Assembly (NCBI GenBank): GCA_016180955.1
Contig: JACPAD010000002.1
Coordinates: forward strand, 1 to 45,875
Source: Candidatus Zambryskiibacteriota bacterium
Lineage (GTDB): Bacteria; Patescibacteriota; Minisyncoccia; Phycocordibacterales; Zambryskibacteraceae
DNA: 45,875 nucleotides
Direction: 5' to 3'
Shown here: one piece after another, positions 7,289-14,988 of the stretch
Numbering within the stretch: position 1 is the first letter of the stretch
How the letters are laid out: every line of letters starts with the position of its first letter
Translations under genes and position numbers: made by a program
The notes under the pieces: generated by a model
What the model saw: only the letters and a program-made list of their open reading frames with translations
The model's database searches: none
Told to the model about the DNA's origin: nothing

Positions 7289-8125
7289 ATGGCAAAAATT
7301 TTAGACGGCAAGAGTTTGAGCCAGCGGTTAGCTGTCAAGCTCTCAAAGAAAGTCAAGAAGCTGAAGATTAAGCCGAAAATCGTTATCATCCAGATCGGTG
7401 ACCTGGTGGAGTCCAATACCTACATCAAAAACAAAAAAAATTTCGGAGGAAAGATTGGCGCCGCGGTTGACCACAAAAGATATCCGAACAGTGTCCGGGA
7501 GTCGCGGATTATTTCCGATATCTTGAGATACAACCGAAATCCGTCCATCCACGGCATCATGGTGCAACTGCCCGCACCGAGGAACTTTGGCATCGAAAGA
7601 GTGCTCGAGACTATCGACCCCAAGAAAGACGTGGACGGACTAACTTCGCTCAACACCAAACATCTCTTTGACAACAGTGAGGCATTCATCCCCGCCACAG
7701 CCAAAGGAATCATCGCCCTGCTTGAAGAGTACAGAGTAAGGTTGGCTGGCAAAAGAATAGTAATAGTGGGCCAGTCATCACTGGTTGGCCGGCCGGCCAT
7801 GCTCGCGCTTTTGAACAGAGGAGCCACAGTTACTATGTGCCACAAGAATATCAAGAGCTTGGGGAAAGAAACTAAGCGCGCTGATATATTGATAACAGCT
7901 GTTGGCCGTCCCAAACTGATTTTGAAAAAGCATGTTTCCCAAAATCAGATTGTTGTCGATATCGGCATCAATATCGCAAAAGACGGAAAAATCGTCGGCG
8001 ATGTCGATTATAAAAATGTTTCAAAAAAAGTTAAGGCAATCACACCGGTCCCCGGAGGCGTCGGGCCAATGACTGTCGTTTCTCTCTTCCAAAACTTGCT
8101 TAGAGCCTATGTTCTACAAACTTAG
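7289..8125 (+). CDS. folD: bifunctional methylenetetrahydrofolate dehydrogenase/cyclohydrolase
   Basis: MAKILDGKSLSQRLAVKLSKK..., DVDGLTSLN, IVIVGQSSLVGRPAMLALLNRGATVTMCH, TPVPGGVGPMTV. Track start 7265 lies inside tRNA-Lys. Confidence 0.94.
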   Translation: MAKILDGKSLSQRLAVKLSKKVKKLKIKPKIVIIQIGDLVESNTYIKNKKNFGGKIGAAVDHKRYPNSVRESRIISDILRYNRNPSIHGIMVQLPAPRNFGIERVLETIDPKKDVDGLTSLNTKHLFDNSEAFIPATAKGIIALLEEYRVRLAGKRIVIVGQSSLVGRPAMLALLNRGATVTMCHKNIKSLGKETKRADILITAVGRPKLILKKHVSQNQIVVDIGINIAKDGKIVGDVDYKNVSKKVKAITPVPGGVGPMTVVSLFQNLLRAYVLQT

Positions 8126-8539
8126 AAGTACTTTCTCCACTAGAGTTTCTATTCCCCCTTGCCCGCGACGGACGCGATGGTAGCCCAGCACTAACTCCTC
8201 GGACAAGTTTTGAAGTTCAGCTGTTGAAAAATTTTTAAGGAAGCTTTTGGCTTTGTTGTACGGGAACGGCTTCATCTCGGTTTCTTGCACGTTTTTTGTC
8301 CTCGAAGCAATGAGCATATTCTTTACTTGCCAGACGACAACTCTAAAAAAGACGTCTTCCGGAGGCATGCCCGCAGCCAGCGCTTTCTCATAAAGCACCC
8401 AGGCATCGCGCCTCTTTCTGGCACCAATAGCGTCCGCTAAGGCAAAGATGTTAAATTCCGGCCCAGCTTTGGCGTCCAGAAGAAACGTTTCTTCGTCACT
8501 AACCACCGGCACATCTTTTCCGAAAAGATTTTTATCCAT
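8114..8539 (-). CDS. DNA polymerase III delta subunit C-terminal-domain-like protein
   Basis: FNIFALADAIGARKRRDAWVLYEKALAAGMPPEDVFFRVVVWQVKNML... matches HolA C-terminal collar pattern; no Walker/AAA+ region in ORF. Confidence 0.65.
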   Translation of the reverse strand: MDKNLFGKDVPVVSDEETFLLDAKAGPEFNIFALADAIGARKRRDAWVLYEKALAAGMPPEDVFFRVVVWQVKNMLIASRTKNVQETEMKPFPYNKAKSFLKNFSTAELQNLSEELVLGYHRVRRGQGGIETLVEKVLLSL

Positions 8540-10883
8540 AGTATTCCATTTCCCCCCAATTATCGCCGACGTGCGCCTCTGCCACGATTGGCACGCCAGA
8601 TAATTTTTCTTTTGGAATGACCGTCTCCATCATCTCTTTAAATTCCGCAACCGCCTCACTAACCAAATTTTCTTTTACTTCAAAGACCAATTCGTCATGC
8701 ACTTGGAGAACGAGGTGCGCATCATCTGAATGTTTCTGGACCTCAATATAATCGCTGATGCGCTTCATGGCAATTTTAATGATGTCCGCTTGAGTGCCTT
8801 GCAGCGGCGCGTTAATGGCCATGCGCTCGGCTTGCGCGCGCACGTAAGGCAGAGGCGATTTGAAGCCGGTAAAGTATCGTCGGCGGCCAAACATTGTTTC
8901 CGTATAGCCCCTGCGGGCCGTTTCCGCTTTAACTTTATCCAAATATTCGGCCAGTCCAGTGAAAGTCTTGAAGTACTCGTTGTAGAATTCCTGCGCTTCT
9001 TTTCTATCCGTGCCAAGATTGGCTCTCAAAGCATTGACCCCCATGCCGTAGAGGATACCAAAGTTGATGGTCTTGGCTTTGATGCGCATCGCTTTATCCA
9101 CCTTATCCCGCGGCACCTTAAAGACTCTTGCCGCTACGCCAGCATGCACGTCTTCTCTGTTTTTGAAAATTTCGATGAGTTTCTTGTCCCGCGAGAGAAT
9201 GGCCGCCAAGCGCAGTTCTATTTGGGAATAGTCCAGCGATAATAATTTGAATCCCTTCTGTGCAACAAAGGCCTTACGGATAGCGCGACCGAGAGCCGTT
9301 TTTACTGGAATGTTCTGGAGATTGGGGTTGTTGCTTGCCATACGGCCGGTAACTGCTCCTGACTGAAGAAAGGTTGAGTGCAAACGGGAATTTTTATCTA
9401 AAAGCGGCGGGATGGCGTCAATATAAGTCGAGAGAAGTTTGGAAAGCTCGCGATATTCCAAAATGTGGTCAACGATGGGATGCTTCTCGCGCAGTTTTTC
9501 CAATTCCGACTCTCGCGTCGAGAGAGCGCCCGTTGGGGTTTTCTTCTGCCTCTTTTCACCAAGCCCAAGCTTGGTGAAAAGAATTTCCGATAACATTTTC
9601 GGCGAATTAATGTTGAACTCCTCTCCCGCTTCCTGCCAGATTTTTTTCTCCAATTTACCGAGCTTCTCGTGATAGTCTTCGGAGAGCTTTTTAAGGACTT
9701 GCTTATCGACTTTTACTCCTCTCTCATTCATCTTCTCAACCACAGGAATAAGCGGCCTCTCGATATTTTCAAAAACTTCCCTAACTTTCCTCTTATCAAG
9801 TTCCCGCTCGAGAATTTTTCTCGCCTCATCCAGGCTTTTTGTCTTAGTAAAGCTCATGACATCTTCAATATTAGGGTTGGTAAGGTTTGAATCCATGACC
9901 CAGAGCATGAGACAAGACTCTTTAGATTCTTGAGGTTTGAACTCCTTAAGCGATGATGGCGTGTTTTTTTCTGCGGTCCCGGCTTTCTCGGCAAGCCTCT
10001 TCACCCTATCGCTCAAAGTGCGGAATCCGAGCGTGCGGAAAAGTTCCAACACTCTCTCAATATCCAAATTCTCCCGCCAATTTTTCGGTAAAACGAAATT
10101 TATCGGCGCATCAGTGCGGATGGTGGCCAAAGTTTTGGAAAAGAGCGCTTCTTCCTCATTCTCAAGCAAAAGATTTTTCATCCGTTCGCTTAATTTTGCT
10201 TTTTTCAGATTTTTATAGATATTTTCAATAGTGCCGAACTCCTGTATAAGCGCTGTTGCAGTCTTCTCTCCGATGCCCTTCACGCCAATGATGTTGTCTG
10301 ATGGGTCGCCGCGAAGCCCTTTGTAATCGATAAGTTTGCACGGTGGGAAACCGAAGCGCTCCACCACTTTTTTTTCGTCATAGAGAATGGTATCGTTTAT
10401 CCCCTTCTTCAACGTATAAACCATCACCTTCTTGTCATCCACAAGCTGCATGGTATCCATGTCTCCGGAGGCGATGATAATTTCCAGATTTGTGATTTGT
10501 GATTTGTAACTTGTGATTTCGTAAACTATAGTACCGATGATGTCATCTGCCTCAAAGCCCGGATGAGAATAAATGGGTATGCCAAAAGCGGTAAAGATGT
10601 CCTTGGCTCTTTCAAGCTGGAGCGCGAGATTTTCATCGGCCTCCTTCCTTCCGGCCTTGTAAGTCTCATAGGCCTCGTGGCGATGCGTCGGGCCAGGCAA
10701 GTCGAAGCAGGCAACAATAAAATCGGGCTTTAGATCATTTATTATCTTTATGAGCATGGCCACGAGGCCATAGAGAGCGCCGGTCGGCTCGCCGGTCGTG
10801 GCGGCCGTAAATTCAGGCAGGGCGTGATAAGCGCGGTGGATTATCGCGTGAGCGTCGAGAAGGACTAATCTTTTATCTCTCAT
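8532..10883 (-). CDS. polA: DNA polymerase I (5' nuclease plus polymerase; 3'-5' exo domain strongly reduced)
   Basis: MRDKRLVLLDAHAIIHRAYHALPEF; GDPSDNIIGVKGIGEKTA; SLDYSQIELRLAAILS; AKTINFGILYGMG; LQVHDELVFEV. Confidence 0.95.
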   Translation of the reverse strand: MRDKRLVLLDAHAIIHRAYHALPEFTAATTGEPTGALYGLVAMLIKIINDLKPDFIVACFDLPGPTHRHEAYETYKAGRKEADENLALQLERAKDIFTAFGIPIYSHPGFEADDIIGTIVYEITSYKSQITNLEIIIASGDMDTMQLVDDKKVMVYTLKKGINDTILYDEKKVVERFGFPPCKLIDYKGLRGDPSDNIIGVKGIGEKTATALIQEFGTIENIYKNLKKAKLSERMKNLLLENEEEALFSKTLATIRTDAPINFVLPKNWRENLDIERVLELFRTLGFRTLSDRVKRLAEKAGTAEKNTPSSLKEFKPQESKESCLMLWVMDSNLTNPNIEDVMSFTKTKSLDEARKILERELDKRKVREVFENIERPLIPVVEKMNERGVKVDKQVLKKLSEDYHEKLGKLEKKIWQEAGEEFNINSPKMLSEILFTKLGLGEKRQKKTPTGALSTRESELEKLREKHPIVDHILEYRELSKLLSTYIDAIPPLLDKNSRLHSTFLQSGAVTGRMASNNPNLQNIPVKTALGRAIRKAFVAQKGFKLLSLDYSQIELRLAAILSRDKKLIEIFKNREDVHAGVAARVFKVPRDKVDKAMRIKAKTINFGILYGMGVNALRANLGTDRKEAQEFYNEYFKTFTGLAEYLDKVKAETARRGYTETMFGRRRYFTGFKSPLPYVRAQAERMAINAPLQGTQADIIKIAMKRISDYIEVQKHSDDAHLVLQVHDELVFEVKENLVSEAVAEFKEMMETVIPKEKLSGVPIVAEAHVGDNWGEMEYYG

Positions 10884-11205
10884 GTTTGAATAGAATTCTC
10901 TTGGCATCTTTCGGGATGAGTCCCTCGACTCTTTCTGGCCACTCAATCAAAACTAAATTCTCCGGGTCTTTGACGATCTCTTTCCAGCCCAAATGCAGGA
11001 GTTCCTCTTCCTTTTCTATCCGGTAGGCGTCGATGTGGATTAATTTCTTAAAACCTCTCCAGTCTACATTGTAAATTTTCATAATAATGAACGTCGGACT
11101 ATGCATGTTTTCCGTTACCCCAAGAATTTTACCGAACGCTTGGGCAAATGTCGTCTTGCCTGAACCGAGTTCCCCTTGGAGCGCTATAACGGTGGCGCTA
11201 GTCAT
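10873..11205 (-). CDS. tsaE: tRNA threonylcarbamoyladenosine biosynthesis ATPase TsaE
   Basis: VIALQGELGSGKTTFAQAFGKILGV...SPTFIIMKIY...HIDAYRIE...LIEWPERV. Confidence 0.92.
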   Translation of the reverse strand: MTSATVIALQGELGSGKTTFAQAFGKILGVTENMHSPTFIIMKIYNVDWRGFKKLIHIDAYRIEKEEELLHLGWKEIVKDPENLVLIEWPERVEGLIPKDAKRILFKHER

Positions 11206-11211
11206 TACCGT

Positions 11212-11217
11212 ATTATA
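11212..11217 (-). promoter_or_regulatory. -10 box (TATAAT) 6 nt upstream of tsaE ATG
   Basis: Reverse strand TATAAT-ACGGTA-ATG. Confidence 0.7.
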
Positions 11218-11218
11218 C

Positions 11219-11244
11219 AAAAGGGCGGGACCGAAATCCCGCCC
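11219..11244 (-). terminator. Rho-independent terminator of the lipoprotein gene
   Basis: Reverse strand GGGCGGGA-TTTCGG-TCCCGCCC followed by TTTT; abuts the tsaE -10 box. Confidence 0.85.
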
Positions 11245-11256
11245 ATCATTGCCATG

Positions 11257-11631
11257 TTAAGGGCGACGGACTCGCTCGCACCCGAGACCGCCCCGTAGGG
11301 CGCTCACGTGCCAGACGTATTCCCGAGAGCTTCTCCGGCTCGTGGAGAAGCTCCGGCTCGTGGAGCCGCGCTTGACCTCCGAAACGTCGAGAGCCGTGAG
11401 AACCATGCTATAGTCGCGCCCCATGAAGCGTTCCAGCACGACTCTCATTTTCTCCCCATAACCGATTCTGCCGTGCTCGCCGTACAACGACTCGATGTCG
11501 AGCACCGAGCCCGGGCAGTCGTTAAACACAAAGACCTCTGCGGTAGGAAAGAGGTGCACTCTATACCCACCGCACCCTGTTACGAAAATCGCGAACGCTA
11601 TGAGCCACATGGCCCAAAAGAGCTTTTGCAT
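11257..11631 (-). CDS. small putative lipoprotein
   Basis: Signal peptide with lipobox FVTG-C, SD GGAGG upstream of ATG, followed by terminator 11219-11244. Confidence 0.7.
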   Translation of the reverse strand: MQKLFWAMWLIAFAIFVTGCGGYRVHLFPTAEVFVFNDCPGSVLDIESLYGEHGRIGYGEKMRVVLERFMGRDYSMVLTALDVSEVKRGSTSRSFSTSRRSSREYVWHVSALRGGLGCERVRRP

Positions 11632-11727
11632 AGCCCCTCCAATCTACTCTCATTATACCATACTTAGTATCAAAAAGTCAAGCCCGTAAAAGAGTTCCGC
11701 TTTCACGGGCTCTGATACAATTAAAAT

Positions 11728-13401
11728 ATGGTTATTTTTGACGAAGAGAAGCAGAAAGAGCGCCTCCGCGCTCTGCGAGGCCGTGAGGAAGAAGAGCTGG
11801 CGCAAACTCTGGCCGCTCATCATGGCATCCCCTACCTCGACCTCTCCGTCCACCCCATAAACATTGACGCCTTACGCGTCCTCAAAGAAGATGCCGCCCG
11901 GGACGCAGAGATGGCAGTATTTAACGCCACGGACAAAAATATCGACGTGGCCGTCCTCTCGCCGAAAAATGATAAGGCTAAGGCCGTCATCGAGGAGCTG
12001 AAGCAGAAAGGCTATGTGCCGGAAATCTATATGGTCTCACACGCCAGTTTAAAGAAAGTCTGGGACAGATACAAAGATTTATCATATTCCTTCGAGACTC
12101 AAACTGGCGCTCTCGATATCAGCAACGAAGAGATTCTCGAGATGACAAAAAAGGTCGCCACTCTTCCCGATATCAAAAAAATGATTGAGGAAGTACTCGA
12201 GCTCAAACGCACTTATCGCATCTCGCGCATTCTTGAGATTATTTTGGCGGGCGCGCTTTCCCTCAAAGCCTCCGATGTGCACTTCGAGCCAGAGGAAGAA
12301 AAAATCCGTCTGCGCTACCGGCTCGACGGCGTACTTACCGACGTGCTTTTCTTCGACAAAGAAACTTACGAGCTTCTGCTCTCACGCGTGAAGCTTATCA
12401 GCGAGTTGAAGCTCAACATCAAGGAGAGAGCGCAAGACGGCCGTTTCTCAATAAAGCTTGCCGAGACCGAGATAGAAGTACGCACCTCGCTTCTGCCCGG
12501 CCCGTACGGCGAATCAGTGGTCTTACGGGTACTTAACCCGGAGACGATTGGAGTCGAGTTCGAGAAGCTCGGCATCCACCCCCGTCTTTTGGATATTCTC
12601 AATAAGGAGGTAAGGAAGCCTAACGGCATGATACTTACCACCGGGCCTACCGGCTCCGGCAAGACCACCACTCTCTACGCCTTCTTGAAGAAAATTTATA
12701 CCCCGGAAATAAAGGTTGTTACCATCGAGAATCCCATTGAATACCACCTTGAGGGCATAGTCCAAACGCAGACCGATAGCGCCTTGGGTTATACCTTCGC
12801 CGAGGGGTTAAGGAGCGCTTTGCGCCAGGACCCTGATGTCATCATGGTCGGCGAGATTAGAGACGGAGAGACCGCTGCGGTTGCGGTCAATGCCGCGCTA
12901 ACCGGTCACCTAGTGCTCTCAACGCTTCACACCAATAACGCTGCGGGCTCTTTCCCGCGGCTCCTAGACCTCGGAGTCAATCCGAAGGTGGTAAGCTCGG
13001 CGCTCAATGTCTCCATCGCCCAACGATTAGTGAGAGTTCTCTGCGGTGAATGCAGAAAAGAAAAAATTCTTGAGGGTAAGGATAAGGAAGTGATTGAGAG
13101 AGTGCTCTCTGGCGTGGGCGATACAAGCTATCTCGAAGGCGTGCAAAAAGAGAAGGTCTGGGCGCCAGCTGGTTGTCCTAAGTGCGGCTTCCTCGGCTAC
13201 AAGGGACGTATTGGCGTTTTCGAAGTTATTCTTATTGATTCTGATATAGAGAAGGCGGTTATAGAGAACCCATCCGAACGAGATATCCGCGCGGCGGCAG
13301 AGAAACAGAAGCTTCTTACTCTTGCTCAAGACGGAGTATTGAAAGTGCTTAACGGCGTAACTAGTCTTGAAGAATTACAAAGAGTAGTTAATATTGAGTG
13401 A
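11728..13401 (+). CDS. pilB: GspE/PilB-family type II/IV pilus assembly ATPase
   Basis: GPTGSGKTTTLYAFL Walker A, RQDPDVIMVGEIRDGETA, ALTGHLVLSTLHTNNAAGSFPRLLDLG, zinc region CGECRKE...CPKCGFLGYKGRIGVFEV. Confidence 0.92.
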   Translation: MVIFDEEKQKERLRALRGREEEELAQTLAAHHGIPYLDLSVHPINIDALRVLKEDAARDAEMAVFNATDKNIDVAVLSPKNDKAKAVIEELKQKGYVPEIYMVSHASLKKVWDRYKDLSYSFETQTGALDISNEEILEMTKKVATLPDIKKMIEEVLELKRTYRISRILEIILAGALSLKASDVHFEPEEEKIRLRYRLDGVLTDVLFFDKETYELLLSRVKLISELKLNIKERAQDGRFSIKLAETEIEVRTSLLPGPYGESVVLRVLNPETIGVEFEKLGIHPRLLDILNKEVRKPNGMILTTGPTGSGKTTTLYAFLKKIYTPEIKVVTIENPIEYHLEGIVQTQTDSALGYTFAEGLRSALRQDPDVIMVGEIRDGETAAVAVNAALTGHLVLSTLHTNNAAGSFPRLLDLGVNPKVVSSALNVSIAQRLVRVLCGECRKEKILEGKDKEVIERVLSGVGDTSYLEGVQKEKVWAPAGCPKCGFLGYKGRIGVFEVILIDSDIEKAVIENPSERDIRAAAEKQKLLTLAQDGVLKVLNGVTSLEELQRVVNIE

Positions 13402-13403
13402 TG

Positions 13404-13525
13404 TCCAGCACATAAATCTCTAAGCAAAAGTCAAACTATTTCCTTAAGGATTGCCTCAGTCAGACTTTGGTCGGACCAAGACGTCCTCAGAAAATCGTCC
13501 GTTGCTTAGAGATTTATGCTCTGGA
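13404..13525. repeat. long inverted repeat (24-nt arms, 22/24 matched, 17 perfect)
   Basis: TCCAGCACATAAATCTCTAAGCAA (13404-13427) vs TTGCTTAGAGATTTATGCTCTGGA (13502-13525); inner palindromes TCCTTAAGGA and TTGGTCGGACCAA. Confidence 0.85.
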
Positions 13526-13571
13526 TTAAAGAACGGCTGTTGAGATTTCAGTTTAGCACAGAAAATTTTTT

Positions 13572-14570
13572 ATGTCAATAGAAGAAAAGAGCGTCCATTT
13601 GGATAAAGAACTGCGTCCTTCAAGTTGGGGCGAATATGTGGGCCAGAGAGCCATTAAAGAAAATCTCAATATCCTGATTAAGGCGGCGACTGACCGGGGC
13701 GCCCCGCCGGAACATGTGCTCTTCTACGGTCCGCCGGGGTTGGGCAAGACAACTCTTGCCCACCTTGTGGCGCGTGAGACCGGGCGCAATTTAAAAATCA
13801 CTTCCGGGCCCGCTATTGAGCGCGTGGGCGATCTCGCTTCCATACTCACGAACTTGTCGGCTGGTGATATTCTCTTCATTGACGAAATCCACCGTCTTAA
13901 TAAAACCATCGAAGAGGTGCTCTATCCCGCTATGGAATCCGGCGTGCTCGACATCATTATTGGCAAGGGTCCTTCGGCGAGAACGTTACAGCTGGAGCTG
14001 CCCGCTTTCACCCTTCTTGCGGCGACGACCAGAGTGGCCATGATTTCCTCACCTTTGCGAAGCCGCTTCTCCGGAGGAGTCTTTCGTCTAGAGTTTTACA
14101 GTGAAGGCGAGATTGAGGAAATTTTGCGCCGTTCAGCAAAAATCTTGGGAGTCAAACTAGAAAACGGAGCGGAAAAAGAAATTGCCAAGAGAAGCCGCTT
14201 CACACCGCGCACCGCTAACTACTTTTTGAAGCGCGCAAGAGACTTTGCCCAAGTAGAGAATCGCCCGCTTAATTGCGAGACCGTCAATCTTTCCTTAAAA
14301 CTCTTGGGAGTCGACGAGAAGGGCCTCACTCCCTCCGACAGAAAACTTTTAGAAGTTATTGCAGAAAAGTTTTCCGGCGGGCCGGTAGGTTTAGGCACTT
14401 TGGCGGCCGCGCTCTCCGAAGAAGAAGCAACAATCGAAGAGTTTAACGAACCATATCTTCTCCAACTTGGCCTCATCGAGCGCACCACGCGCGGCCGCGC
14501 GCTCACTGCCCACGCCTATACGCACCTCGGCAAAACCCCTCCTAAAAATTTGCAGAAAAAGTTACTTTAA
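13572..14570 (+). CDS. ruvB: Holliday junction branch migration helicase RuvB
   Basis: LRPSSWGEYVGQRAIKENL, HVLFYGPPGLGKTTLAHLVA, DILFIDEIHRLNKTIEEVLYPAME. Confidence 0.96.
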   Translation: MSIEEKSVHLDKELRPSSWGEYVGQRAIKENLNILIKAATDRGAPPEHVLFYGPPGLGKTTLAHLVARETGRNLKITSGPAIERVGDLASILTNLSAGDILFIDEIHRLNKTIEEVLYPAMESGVLDIIIGKGPSARTLQLELPAFTLLAATTRVAMISSPLRSRFSGGVFRLEFYSEGEIEEILRRSAKILGVKLENGAEKEIAKRSRFTPRTANYFLKRARDFAQVENRPLNCETVNLSLKLLGVDEKGLTPSDRKLLEVIAEKFSGGPVGLGTLAAALSEEEATIEEFNEPYLLQLGLIERTTRGRALTAHAYTHLGKTPPKNLQKKLL

Positions 14571-14578
14571 ATTTAGTC

Positions 14579-14608
14579 TCAGGTGCTATGATATATCATA
14601 GCACCTGA
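14579..14608. repeat. 30-nt perfect palindrome
   Basis: TCAGGTGCTATGATATATCATAGCACCTGA. Confidence 0.9.
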
Positions 14609-14642
14609 CTTTTAGAAAAAGTATTGTGATAAAATTGCTGGC

Positions 14643-14798
14643 ATGAGAAAGCGCTTTAAATCTAAACACCATTCATGTCCACTATGCAAGCCAAATAAAA
14701 CCGGCCATTCTTGCCGTTGGGCTGGCCGTGAATTTAATTTATTACGTGTTTGGGAAAGAGAAAAACTCACTATATTGCGCCATGGCTCATATGTGTAA
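14643..14798 (+). CDS. 51-aa Cys/His-rich small protein (not in ORF track)
   Basis: MRKRFKSKHHSCPLCKPNKTGHSCRWAGREFNLLRVWEREKLTILRHGSYV; TGATAAAAT box 7 nt upstream of ATG. Confidence 0.7.
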   Translation: MRKRFKSKHHSCPLCKPNKTGHSCRWAGREFNLLRVWEREKLTILRHGSYV

Positions 14799-14803
14799 TG
14801 CTA

Positions 14804-14827
14804 GGTGCTTTGATATATCAAAGCACC
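14804..14827. repeat. 24-nt perfect palindrome related to the one at 14579
   Basis: GGTGCTTTGATATATCAAAGCACC; differs from first palindrome by a mirrored A/T swap that preserves symmetry. Confidence 0.9.
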
Positions 14828-14866
14828 ATACGTTATCAGTTCACGACCGTGAATTTATAACGTATG
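14827..14866. repeat. hairpin 1 (10-bp outer stem, inner TTCAC-GACC-GTGAA)
   Basis: CATACGTTAT...TTCACGACCGTGAA...ATAACGTATG. Confidence 0.85.
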
Positions 14867-14870
14867 TGTA

Positions 14871-14910
14871 AATACATCTATCTTCTACGACCGTGAGTTA
14901 TAGATGTATT
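14871..14910. repeat. hairpin 2 (11-bp outer stem, same ACGACCGTGA core)
   Basis: AATACATCTAT...CTACGACCGTGAG...ATAGATGTATT. Confidence 0.85.
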
Positions 14911-14921
14911 GAAAATTAAAC

Positions 14922-14957
14922 AAAAGAAAAAGCGCCGTACCCGAAGGTCGTGCGCCC
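14922..14957 (-). terminator. terminator-like hairpin with TTCG loop and T-run
   Basis: Reverse strand GGGCGCACGACCTTCGGGTACGGCGCTTTTTCTTTTG; imperfect stem around TTCG then T-rich tract. Confidence 0.55.
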
Positions 14958-14988
14958 AATTAAGCCGTCGAGTCCCGTATCTCATCCT

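Noticed and set aside
7420-7914. 164-aa minus ORF over folD
   Set aside because: Antisense to clearly conserved FolD motifs.
8730-9242. 170-aa plus-strand ORF over polA
   Set aside because: Antisense shadow of conserved polymerase motifs; no independent promoter/RBS support.
11653-11853. 66-aa minus ORF near pilB start
   Set aside because: Overlaps pilB coding and its promoter; no motif.
13404-13525. Calling the pilB-ruvB dyad a 6S RNA outright
   Set aside because: Only general shape fits; conserved 6S bubble sequence could not be confirmed by eye, so it is kept as an unnamed candidate.
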